Below are positions 56,869 to 63,950 of a stretch of 64,000 nt of DNA, piece after piece. The position numbers and the translations under genes are program-made. Location: NCBI RefSeq assembly GCF_005153485.1, contig NZ_CP039740.1, positions 1,119,001 to 1,183,000 of the forward strand, written 5' to 3'. The stretch is from Pseudolabrys sp. FHR47 (GTDB taxonomy: Bacteria; Pseudomonadota; Alphaproteobacteria; Rhizobiales; Xanthobacteraceae). Below the pieces are notes generated by a model. The model saw nothing but the letters and a program-made list of their open reading frames with translations. It was not told the origin of the DNA and searched no databases. Position 1 is the first letter of the stretch, and every line of letters begins with the position of its first letter.

Positions 56869-58074
56869 ATGCGATACGCCTTACTGCTTCTTATCGTTCT
56901 GATGTCTGCCGGTGCGGCGCGCGCCGATGCGGGCTTTGCCCGCTTTCTCGAATCGATGTGGCCGCGCGCGCAGCAGGAAGGCGTCACGCGGGCGGTGTTC
57001 GACACCGCCATCAAGGGCCTGACGGCGGACTACTCGCTGCCCGATCTGGAGATCCCCGGTCAGCTGGAGAAGCCGCAGCCCGGCCAACCGGAATTCGTGC
57101 AGACGCCATCGCAATACCTGCGCGAGTCGAGCTTCGACCGGCTCGCCAAACGCGGTCAGCAATTGGCGGTGCAGTATCGCTCGACGCTGGAGCGGATCGA
57201 AAAGGAAATCGGCGTTCCGGGCAATGTCGTGTTGGCGATCTGGGCGCGCGAGACCGATTACGGTTCCTACAAGCTGCCGCATGACGGCATCCGGGTGCTG
57301 GCGACGCAGGCCTATGTCGGCCGGCGCAAGGCGATGTATCAAAGCGAGTTCGTTGCGGCACTGAAGATGCTGCAGGATGGCGTGCCGCGCGCGGCGATGC
57401 GCTCGTCATGGGGCGGCGCGCTCGGCCTGACGCAATTTTTGCCGTCGGATTACTATCGCTACGCGGTCGATTTCGACGGCGACGGCCGCGTCGATATTTT
57501 CCGCTCGGTGCCGGATGCGCTCGCTTCGGCGGCACGGCAACTCGCCGGCCGCGGCTGGGAACGCGGCGAGCGTTGGGCCTATGAAGTCCGGGAGCCGGCA
57601 AATGGCGATTGCTCGATCGGCACGCCGGAAACCAAGATGCCGATCGGCGAGTGGGTCAAGCGCGGTTATCTGCTGACGCCGCCGCGCAAGCTCACCGCGC
57701 GGGAGCTGGCGCTGCCGGCGTCGCTGTTGCAGCCGGAAGGGATTTACGGGCCGTCCTTCCTGACGCCGAAGAACTACTTCGTCATCAAGGACTACAATTT
57801 TTCCGATCTCTACGTGCTGTTCGTCGGCCACCTCGCCGACCGCATTGCCGGGGCCAAGGCGTTCATGACGCCGTGGAGCAAGAGCCAACAGCTCAAGACG
57901 AAGGACGTCGAGGCGATGCAGAAGCGCCTGACCGAGCTCGGGCTCTACAAGGACAAGATCGACGGCAAGGCCGGTATGCTGACGCGTGCCGCGCTCGGGC
58001 GGTATCAGAAGGCCAATGGCCTGCAGGTCGATTGCTGGCCGACCGCCGCCGTGCTGGCGCATATGCGGCGATAG
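56869..58074 (+). CDS. lytic murein transglycosylase B-type with peptidoglycan-binding domain
   Basis: 401 aa. Signal peptide about 1-19. MltB (SLT-fold) domain about 22-320, catalytic glutamate E128 in IWARETDYGSYK, and SSWGGALGLTQFLPSDYY. A C-terminal peptidoglycan-binding helical domain (about 340-398, MQKRLTELGLYKDKIDGKAGMLTRAALGRYQKANGL) follows. Cleaves glycan strands to 1,6-anhydro-muropeptides in the periplasm. It starts 25 bp after the methyltransferase stop and may share its transcript. Confidence 0.94.
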   Translation: MRYALLLLIVLMSAGAARADAGFARFLESMWPRAQQEGVTRAVFDTAIKGLTADYSLPDLEIPGQLEKPQPGQPEFVQTPSQYLRESSFDRLAKRGQQLAVQYRSTLERIEKEIGVPGNVVLAIWARETDYGSYKLPHDGIRVLATQAYVGRRKAMYQSEFVAALKMLQDGVPRAAMRSSWGGALGLTQFLPSDYYRYAVDFDGDGRVDIFRSVPDALASAARQLAGRGWERGERWAYEVREPANGDCSIGTPETKMPIGEWVKRGYLLTPPRKLTARELALPASLLQPEGIYGPSFLTPKNYFVIKDYNFSDLYVLFVGHLADRIAGAKAFMTPWSKSQQLKTKDVEAMQKRLTELGLYKDKIDGKAGMLTRAALGRYQKANGLQVDCWPTAAVLAHMRR

Positions 58075-58075
58075 C

Positions 58076-58120
58076 GCATGATCCCGAAAAGTGGGAACCG
58101 GTTTTCGGACAAGATCATGC
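58076..58120. repeat. palindromic repeat, GCATGATC...GATCATGC type
   Basis: Outer arms GCATGATC (58076-58083) and GATCATGC (58113-58120); inner arms CCGAAAA (58084-58090) and TTTTCGG (58102-58108) around GTGGGAACC. The pattern matches, from memory, a dispersed intergenic palindrome of Bradyrhizobiaceae. It starts 2 bp after the transglycosylase stop. Confidence 0.7.
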
Positions 58121-58166
58121 GCTGAAAATTGAGCGCAGCGATTCAACTTTGCTGTGGTCTTAAGCC

Positions 58167-58224
58167 AAAAAAATCCCCGAAGGCGACGGCCGGAGGTTCA
58201 GGGCGGCCGTCATATCCTTCGGGG
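58167..58224 (-). terminator. intrinsic terminator of the first small Gly/Tyr protein gene
   Basis: Arms CCCCGAAGG and CCTTCGGGG with an inner GACGGCCG/CGGCCGTC stem (58175-58224). On the minus strand the stem is followed by seven T residues (58173-58167). Confidence 0.85.
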
Positions 58225-58277
58225 GTATTCACGTCCGCGCCCGGGATGGTGAAGCCGGGTGGGAGTGGAGGTTTGGA

Positions 58278-58592
58278 TCAGTCGCAGACTTCGACGCGGC
58301 GCGAGCGCCAGCCGTAGCCGTCCCAGAAGCGCTGCCGCTCGACGTGGCAGACCGGGCCTTCGACATAGGCCGGGCCGCCGTAATAGACGCCGCGCGGCGG
58401 CGCGTAATAGGCCGGCGGCTCTTCATAGTAACGGGGACCGGCATTGGCGGAGCCGGCAATGATGGCGCCGAGCGCCAGGCCGCCGACGACACCGGCGGCG
58501 ACGCCGCAGCCGCGGCAGCGCGCATCCGCCGTGGTGGGCAGCGCGGCGACCGACAGAACCGCCGCGGCGAGGGCGAGAACCTTGACGTTCAT
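58278..58592 (-). CDS. small exported glycine/tyrosine-rich protein (paralogue 1)
   Basis: 104 aa. Signal peptide about 1-24; CRGCG at the mature start; a glycine-zipper helix (GVAAGVVGGLALGAIIAGSANAG); a Pro/Tyr/Gly-rich linker (YYEEPPAYYAPPRGVYYGG); and C-terminal VCHVERQRFWDGYGWRSRRVEVCD with two cysteines. AAAGGA precedes the ATG. Paralogous to the next gene, so a tandem duplication. Probably an envelope protein; function unknown. Confidence 0.8.
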   Translation of the reverse strand: MNVKVLALAAAVLSVAALPTTADARCRGCGVAAGVVGGLALGAIIAGSANAGPRYYEEPPAYYAPPRGVYYGGPAYVEGPVCHVERQRFWDGYGWRSRRVEVCD

Positions 58593-58750
58593 GGCAGATA
58601 TCCTTTCGGGCGTGGTGCCCGGGTTGAACGGGTTGGCTGAGATTGCGCCGAACCCGTTACGCGAAGCTTAAGGCGTTTCGACGGCCCGAGGCCTTGCGTT
58701 CGTTACGTTTTGTTACACGAGAGGGAGAAGGAGGCTGTGACGGAGGTCAC

Positions 58751-58784
58751 AAAAAGCCCGGATCCTGGGGAACCCGGGCCTTTT
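58751..58784 (-). terminator. intrinsic terminator of the second small Gly/Tyr protein gene
   Basis: AAAAAGCCCGG stem with CCCGGGCCTTTT; on the minus strand it ends in a T tract. Lies 20 bp downstream of the gene at 58805-59128. Confidence 0.85.
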
Positions 58785-58804
58785 CATGACCGAAGGGCAT
58801 ATGT

Positions 58805-59128
58805 CTAGTCGCAGACCCGCACGCGGCGCAGCCGCCACCCATAGCCGTCCCAGATGCGCTGGCGCTGCCACCAGCAGCGCGGGCCGTAGTAGACGGGAGC
58901 CGGACCGTAATAGTAGGGCCCCGGGCCGTAGTAATAGCGTGGTCCATAGCCGTAGCCGTAGGCGCCACTGGCGAGACCGCCGATGATGGCGCCAGCGGCA
59001 AGGCCGCCGATGATGCCGGCGGCGACACGGCCGCCACGCGCCTCAGCGGGTTGCGGCGCCGCGACGGCGGCGATGGTGAGAACGGCGGCGGCGCCCAGCG
59101 CCGTCAGGGATTTTCGAAGACCGGTCAT
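58805..59128 (-). CDS. small exported glycine/tyrosine-rich protein (paralogue 2)
   Basis: 107 aa. Signal peptide about 1-30, glycine-zipper (GRVAAGIIGGLAAGAIIGGLASGAYGYG), Tyr/Gly/Pro repeats (PRYYYGPGPYYYGPAPVYYGP), then CWWQRQRIWDGYGWRLRRVRVCD. The C-terminus matches paralogue 1 (WDGYGWR.RRV.VCD). AGGAGG lies 6 nt before the ATG. Each copy has its own terminator, so expression may differ. Confidence 0.82.
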   Translation of the reverse strand: MTGLRKSLTALGAAAVLTIAAVAAPQPAEARGGRVAAGIIGGLAAGAIIGGLASGAYGYGYGPRYYYGPGPYYYGPAPVYYGPRCWWQRQRIWDGYGWRLRRVRVCD

Positions 59129-59235
59129 AGCGCACCTCCTGGGTTCGCCGATTGCTGTCTAAGGGACTGCCGAAGGACTTGGAGATTGAACGGGCCTGTT
59201 GAGGCTTTCCTGCGGCATTCCGACACAGAATTTAA

Positions 59236-59249
59236 CGTCGTGCACGACG
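59236..59249. other. 14-bp perfect palindrome CGTCGTGCACGACG
   Basis: Lies in the 243-bp gap between the second Gly/Tyr gene (minus strand, start 59128) and the NUDIX stop (59372), about 110 bp upstream of that small-protein gene. It could be an operator for it. No other feature is seen in this gap. Confidence 0.3.
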
Positions 59250-59371
59250 GCGAAGTTCCTGCGCCTGGCCTGAACGCAAACTGAACGCTGCGCACTGACG
59301 AACAAATGGAATTTCGCCGGCCGAGGCCCGATTGCGGAAAAATCGTGGCGGGAATGATTTGCGCGCGTGCG

Positions 59372-60235
59372 CTAACCCGAGAGCCGGCCGAGCACGCGTT
59401 GCAGGATGGTCTTGCGCGGTCCCCCATTGCGCTCGGCGGCGTGCGGCTGCGTCGGTGCGCGCGGCGGCAAGGTCGCGACGACGGTCGGCTTCATCGCCGC
59501 GGGGGCTTGAGCCGCAAGCGGAACTTCGATCGCGTGGCGAGAATCGTCACGCCTCGACTTTCCGCCTTTGGCCATTTTCGACTTGGATGCCTTGCGGTCC
59601 TGCTTTGTGAGCTTGTTTCTGCTCTTGTTCTTGCCCTTGGCTTTATCCTTGGCCTTGTTCTTCGCCTTCTTCTTTGACTTGTTTTTTGTCTTGGCGGCTT
59701 TGGCCTGCCGTTTGAGTTCGTGCTGCGCGCGCGGGAACTTGTTGCCGGCTGCTTTGTGCGCGGCCTTCTTCTTCGCCTTGACGGTTTTCTTTTTGCCGGC
59801 CGCGGCCTTGGTCTTGCTCTTGACGCGCCGCTTCTTGAGGGCGCGCGCAATCGCATGCCGCAGGAACAGCTTCTCCAGCGGATAGGACAGCCGCCGGATG
59901 GCGGCCTTGAGCGGCAGCCAGTCGACGGCGACGATGTCTGGCATCAAATCGTGGCTAGGCTCCGGCTCGGCTTCCATGCGCCAGAACTGCACCACCTTCG
60001 GCCGGCCGCCGGCGCGGTAGGTGATGGCGCCGAGATACTCATGCACCTCCACGCGATGGCCGGTCTCTTCCACGACTTCGCGCCGCGCGGCGGCGGCGGG
60101 GTTCTCGTCGCGCTTCAGCTTACCGCGTGGCAGAACCCAGGCGTCGTCCTTCGAGCGCTGGACCACGGCAATGAGCTTGCCTGCATCCTTGCGCACGACA
60201 ATGCCGCCTGCCGCTTCTATGGTCTTGCCAGCCAC
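59372..60235 (-). CDS. NUDIX hydrolase with long lysine/alanine-rich tail
   Basis: 287 aa, GTG start with GGAG 8 nt upstream. NUDIX domain about 5-135; NUDIX box G38-x5-E44-x7-R52-E53-V-V-E56-E57-T-G59 complete, so hydrolysis of nucleoside-diphosphate-linked compounds is expected. From about 136 to 235 the sequence is highly basic and rich in Lys and Ala (KKKTVKAKKKAAHKAAG, KKKAKNKAKDKAKGKNK), like bacterial histone H1 tails, then a Pro/Ala segment and GGPRKTILQRVLGRLSG. The tail could bind DNA, RNA or polyphosphate. Confidence 0.88.
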   Translation of the reverse strand: MAGKTIEAAGGIVVRKDAGKLIAVVQRSKDDAWVLPRGKLKRDENPAAAARREVVEETGHRVEVHEYLGAITYRAGGRPKVVQFWRMEAEPEPSHDLMPDIVAVDWLPLKAAIRRLSYPLEKLFLRHAIARALKKRRVKSKTKAAAGKKKTVKAKKKAAHKAAGNKFPRAQHELKRQAKAAKTKNKSKKKAKNKAKDKAKGKNKSRNKLTKQDRKASKSKMAKGGKSRRDDSRHAIEVPLAAQAPAAMKPTVVATLPPRAPTQPHAAERNGGPRKTILQRVLGRLSG

Positions 60236-60361
60236 GTTGTCGCTCCGGCCCGCCGTGCGTCATATGTTCGCCGGAGGGTCGATTCGGTTTAGCAAAAAAC
60301 GCGCCCGGCGATCATCGAATAATTGCGCCGCGCAAGCACCTGGGGGCAATTCCGCACAGAT

Positions 60362-60391
60362 CGTTTTGTGACAATCGTCTGTCACAAAACG
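60362..60391. other. 12-bp perfect inverted repeat between GNAT and NUDIX genes
   Basis: Arms CGTTTTGTGACA (60362-60373) and TGTCACAAAACG (60380-60391), 6-nt spacer. It follows the GNAT stop (60404) by 12 bp and precedes the NUDIX start by 126 bp. There is no T tract beyond it, so it is either an end-stabilising hairpin or a regulator site (TGACA-N6-TGTCA core). Confidence 0.5.
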
Positions 60392-60403
60392 CCGGGCTGG
60401 TTC

Positions 60404-60853
60404 TCACGGTCGCCAGCGCATCCGGTTCACGGCAATGCCGGAGACCGGGTTCTTGTCTTCGCCGTCGTAGGTAAAGCCATGCTTCGCGTAAAAGGCGATG
60501 GCGCGGGCATTGTCTTTATTGACCAGCAGATAGAGCCCGGAGGGTGAGCGCCGTTTCGCCTCGTCGAGCAAAGCACGGGCAAGGCCGGAGCCCCAATGCT
60601 CCGGCGCCACCACGATCTGGTCGAGATACTGCGTCTTCGGATCGACCGTGACGAAGCCGGCAAGGGCCCCATAGTTTTCTGCCACGATGATATCGCATGC
60701 CGGCACCAGTTCGCCCCGCCAGCGCGCGCGCCACCAGCCGACACGGGCGTCGAAGTCGATATGCGGATAATGCTGTGCCCAGGTGCGCCGCCATAGTTCG
60801 ATGGCGGCGTTCTCGTCGGCGGCGGTGTAGGGGCGGAGGGTGAAGTCGGGCAT
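60404..60853 (-). CDS. GNAT-family N-acetyltransferase
   Basis: 149 aa. Acetyl-CoA site VVAPEHWGSGLARALLDEA (motif A) and LVNKDNARAIAFYAKHGF (motif B). The ATG at 60853 overlaps the ParE-like stop (TGATG), so translation is coupled to the upstream toxin gene. Could be an ordinary small-molecule acetyltransferase, or act on a toxin or tRNA. The typical 88-95 aa TacT toxin size does not match. Confidence 0.88.
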   Translation of the reverse strand: MPDFTLRPYTAADENAAIELWRRTWAQHYPHIDFDARVGWWRARWRGELVPACDIIVAENYGALAGFVTVDPKTQYLDQIVVAPEHWGSGLARALLDEAKRRSPSGLYLLVNKDNARAIAFYAKHGFTYDGEDKNPVSGIAVNRMRWRP

Positions 60854-61143
60854 CAGAGATCGGTGGGTTTCAGCGGCCGACGGGCGGCATGCCTGATTTG
60901 GAGGATGACGACGCCGACGGCTTCGATACGGTAATACACATGGTACGAATAGCGTCGCGAGAAAATGACTCGGACGCCGGGATGGTCGGACGGCTGACCG
61001 GCCTCCGGAAATTCGCCAAGCCGCAAGGCGATCTGTTCGATCAACGCGATAACACGGCCTGCGGCTGGTGGATTGAACTGACTGATGTAACTGCGAATGG
61101 CATCGAGATCGGCAAGCGCGTTCGGCGTGAACCGGACCTTCAT
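60853..61143 (-). CDS. RelE/ParE-superfamily toxin
   Basis: 96 aa. ParE-type features: ALADLDAIRSYISQFNPPAAGRVIALIEQIALRLGEFPEAGQPS, then VRVIFSRRYSYHVYYRIEAVGVVILQIRHAARRP. Conserved Arg/His at the C-terminal end. Its ATG overlaps the antitoxin stop (ATGA), and its stop overlaps the GNAT start. ParE toxins inhibit DNA gyrase; RelE toxins cut mRNA; sequence alone points more to ParE. Confidence 0.9.
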   Translation of the reverse strand: MKVRFTPNALADLDAIRSYISQFNPPAAGRVIALIEQIALRLGEFPEAGQPSDHPGVRVIFSRRYSYHVYYRIEAVGVVILQIRHAARRPLKPTDL

Positions 61144-61367
61144 GCACGGTATTTATTGAAATAATCGCGCATGACCTCGTCGGCCACGAACTCTCCGCGG
61201 TCTGCCTGCTCCAGTCCTTTGAGAACGCCGGCGCGCTCTTCGTCCGACAAGCGATAGAGGCCGAGATGCTTCGCCTCGATGTCGGCGATCGATTGCATCA
61301 ATTCCTCTTTGGCCTCTTCCGGCCAATCGGCGATGCGTTCCAAGAGCGATGAAGCGACCTTGTTCAT
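61140..61367 (-). CDS. antitoxin partner of the ParE-like toxin
   Basis: 75 aa, helical, acidic. Includes LSDEERAGVLKGLEQADRGEFVADEVMRDYFNKYRA, the common C-terminal toxin-wrapping region of CC2985/ParD-like addiction-module antitoxins. The start codon follows a TATAAT box by just 6 nt, leaving no room for a ribosome site. Confidence 0.88.
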   Translation of the reverse strand: MNKVASSLLERIADWPEEAKEELMQSIADIEAKHLGLYRLSDEERAGVLKGLEQADRGEFVADEVMRDYFNKYRA

Positions 61368-61373
61368 TTAAAC

Positions 61374-61379
61374 ATTATA
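61374..61379 (-). promoter_or_regulatory. TATAAT box adjacent to antitoxin start
   Basis: Perfect TATAAT (complement of 61374-61379), spaced so that the expected transcription start falls on or next to the ATG at 61367. The -35 hexamer is weak (TTCCTT, 17 nt upstream). Suggests leaderless mRNA. Confidence 0.55.
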
Positions 61380-61410
61380 CTCGGGAACAAAGTCGGAAGG
61401 AAGGCGCCTT

Positions 61411-61686
61411 TCAAGCCGCCCGTTTGAGCTGCGCCTGCAATTGCCGTAGCACGATGATGATGCCGGTGCGGTCGGTCCGGATGGCGCCGTAGCGCAGCGC
61501 ACGCTCGCGCTCGACTGCGGTCAGGTCGTAATGGGGCTTCGTCGTTTTCGGCGGGCCCTGATAGGACGAACGATGCAGCCCGAGTTCGCGCGCGAAGCGG
61601 TGCAGCTCATCGATGTCATCGGCCAGCAGGTGGCACCACTTGCGGCCCCAGCGGCTCCAGATCGGATCGTCGACGTAGACGGACAT
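61411..61686 (-). CDS. DUF4031 domain protein
   Basis: 91 aa: VYVDDPIWSRWGRKWCHLLADDIDELHRFARELGLHRSSYQGPPKTTKPHYDLT is the DUF4031 hallmark. Cytoplasmic. Function unknown. Starts 8 nt after the MotB-like stop and so is read in the same direction, possibly the same transcript. Confidence 0.88.
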   Translation of the reverse strand: MSVYVDDPIWSRWGRKWCHLLADDIDELHRFARELGLHRSSYQGPPKTTKPHYDLTAVERERALRYGAIRTDRTGIIIVLRQLQAQLKRAA

Positions 61687-61694
61687 TATGTGCG

Positions 61695-62726
61695 CTACCG
61701 CTCCGTCAGTTTGAACTCGATACGGCGATTGCGGCGATAGGCTTCCTCGCTGGTGCCGGGATCGAGCGGCTGGAATTCGCCGAAGCCGGCAGCGAGAAGA
61801 TGCTGGGGCGCAATGCCCTTGGTGGCGAGGTAGCGCACGACGGCGATGGCGCGCGCCGCCGACAGGTCCCAGTTCGACTTAAACTGGCCGGCGCCGCTGA
61901 TCGGACGAATGTCGGTGTGCCCATCGACGCGCAGCACCCACGGGATATCGGCCGGAATCTTGGCGCCGATCTCGGACATGGCCGACGCGATCTTGTCGAT
62001 CTCCGGCAGCGCTTCGGGCTTCAGGTCGGCCTTGCCGACATCGAACAGAAGCTCGGACTGCAGAACGAAACGGTCGCCGACAATGCGGATGTCGGGGCGG
62101 TTGCCGATGATCTGACGCAAGCGGCCGAAAAAGTCGGAGCGATAGCCCTTCAGTTCCTCGACGCGCTGGGCCAGCGCGAGGTTGAGTCGCTGGCCGAGAT
62201 TGGCGATCTGCGCTTGCGCTTCCTTGTCCTTCTTTTCGGATGCTTCGAGCGCGGATTCGAGGGCGGCCAACTGGCGGCGGAAGGCGGCGATCTGCTGGTT
62301 GAGGATTTCGACCTGGGCCAGTGCGCGCGCGGACACCTTCTTTTCGCCCTCAAGCTGGCTGGCCAGATCGCTGGCCTTGCCCTGCGCGTCGGCAAGCCCG
62401 GCGCCGGAGCCTTCGGCGATGCCGCGATAGCGGTCGCGGTCGCTCTCGGCAGTGGCGAGTGAGGCACGCAGTTGTGCCATCTGCTGTTCGAGGTCGCCTT
62501 TGTTTGCCGTCTCCATCGACAAGAGTTCGGTCAGTTGCGCGATCTGGGCGTTGAGGCGCTGCAGCGCGGTATCTTTGCCGGAAATTTCCTGTTGCAGGAC
62601 GAACTGCACCACGACGAAGACGGTCAGGATGAAGATGATGCTCAGGATCAACGTCGACAGCGCGTCGACGAAGCCCGGCCAGTAGTTCATTCCTTCGCCG
62701 CCGCGGCGGTATTTCGCAAGGGCCAT
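61695..62726 (-). CDS. MotB/OmpA-like peptidoglycan-anchored membrane protein
   Basis: 343 aa. One N-terminal membrane helix (about 18-42) with the ion-channel aspartate D21 in FVDALSTLI; a long coiled coil (about 48-190); C-terminal OmpA domain (about 215-340, VLRVDGHTDIRP and the RNRRIEFKL end). Pairs with the MotA-like gene 16 bp upstream. No flagellar genes are near, so it is more likely an envelope or division-associated ion-driven motor than the flagellar stator. Confidence 0.88.
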   Translation of the reverse strand: MALAKYRRGGEGMNYWPGFVDALSTLILSIIFILTVFVVVQFVLQQEISGKDTALQRLNAQIAQLTELLSMETANKGDLEQQMAQLRASLATAESDRDRYRGIAEGSGAGLADAQGKASDLASQLEGEKKVSARALAQVEILNQQIAAFRRQLAALESALEASEKKDKEAQAQIANLGQRLNLALAQRVEELKGYRSDFFGRLRQIIGNRPDIRIVGDRFVLQSELLFDVGKADLKPEALPEIDKIASAMSEIGAKIPADIPWVLRVDGHTDIRPISGAGQFKSNWDLSAARAIAVVRYLATKGIAPQHLLAAGFGEFQPLDPGTSEEAYRRNRRIEFKLTER

Positions 62727-62742
62727 TGTCAGTTCACTCGCT

Positions 62743-63723
62743 TCAGCGCTCCGCGCGCTCGCGCACCATCACCTCCAGCAGCCGTTTGATCTCTCGCTGC
62801 TGTTCGGCCTGGCCGTCGACCCAGTCGCGGATCATCTGTTGCTCGGTGCGCATGTGATGGACGAGGCCCTGGATCGCCTCGGCGAGATTGGCCATGGCGA
62901 CGGACGCCTGCTTGCCGGAGCCGGTCTGTTCGACGGCGTCGCGCAGTTTCTCGATGGCGCCGCGCATTTCCATTGGCATCGCCGCCACCGCGCCCGACGG
63001 CTCGGCGGCTTGATCGTAGACGGTGGTGGACAGCCAGTCCTCGAGTTCGGTGTAGAAACGGTTCTGCGCCTGGCTTGACTGCAGGTCGAGGAAACCGAGC
63101 ACCAGCGAGCCGGCAAGACCGAACAGCGAGGACGAGAACGAAATGCCCATGCCCGACAGCGGCGCGGCAAGGCCTTCGCGCAAGGTGTCGAAGGTCGAAG
63201 CGGCGTCACCGCCCGGCTTGAGGCCCTGAATGACGCTGCCGACGGAGCCGACGGTTTCGATCAGGCCCCAGAAGGTGCCGAGCAGGCCGAGGAAGACAAG
63301 CAGGCCGGTCATGTAGCGCAGGATGTCGCGCGCCTCATCGAGACGCGTGGCGATCGAATCGAGGATCGAGCGCATCAGTTGCGGCGACATCGCCATGCGG
63401 CCGACGCGGCTGCCGAGGATCGCCGCCATCGGTGCCAGAAGCACCGGCGGGCGCTCGACCGCGAGGCCGGGATCGGCGAGGCGGAAATTGTTGACCCAGG
63501 ATATTTCTGGATAGAGCCGCGCCACCTGGCGGATCGCCAGCACGATGCCGATCAGCAGCACCGCGATGATCACGCCGTTCAGGGCCGGGTTGGCCATGAA
63601 AGCGGTCTGGATCGGTTTGTAGAGCAGGAAGGCAATCAGGCCGCCCAGAATGATGAACACCATCATCCGGAACAAAAAGATGCGGGGCGAGGACAATTTC
63701 AGGGGATCGACGTCTTTGGCCAT
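62743..63723 (-). CDS. MotA/ExbB/TolQ-type proton channel-like membrane protein
   Basis: 326 aa. Helices near 17-36, 50-66, 130-155 and 188-212; the central LLVFLGLLGTFWGLIETVGSVGSVIQGL and GMGISFSSSLFGLAGSLVLGFLDL are the MotA/ExbB-type channel helices. A C-terminal cytoplasmic coiled coil (about 255-326) follows. First gene of the leftward pair with the MotB/OmpA-like protein. Ion flow would drive peptidoglycan-linked work. Confidence 0.87.
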   Translation of the reverse strand: MAKDVDPLKLSSPRIFLFRMMVFIILGGLIAFLLYKPIQTAFMANPALNGVIIAVLLIGIVLAIRQVARLYPEISWVNNFRLADPGLAVERPPVLLAPMAAILGSRVGRMAMSPQLMRSILDSIATRLDEARDILRYMTGLLVFLGLLGTFWGLIETVGSVGSVIQGLKPGGDAASTFDTLREGLAAPLSGMGISFSSSLFGLAGSLVLGFLDLQSSQAQNRFYTELEDWLSTTVYDQAAEPSGAVAAMPMEMRGAIEKLRDAVEQTGSGKQASVAMANLAEAIQGLVHHMRTEQQMIRDWVDGQAEQQREIKRLLEVMVRERAER

Positions 63724-63950
63724 GAGCGTCCTGGTTCTGTGCGTCCTGCGCGTGTCCTCGGGCCGCGCCTTGAGCGGGCAGGGCCTGCCGGCCGATTCCG
63801 GCGCGGGAAGTTACCGGTCAATATGGCACAGACCGGTGACAAGGAAAAATTTTCCGGCAGGGGCGCCGGAACTCATAAATGCGCAGATTGGGTTGAAATT
63901 GCGATCCGCATCGCCCGCCCCAAACTCAGGTTAGGTGCGGGGAGAGGAAA

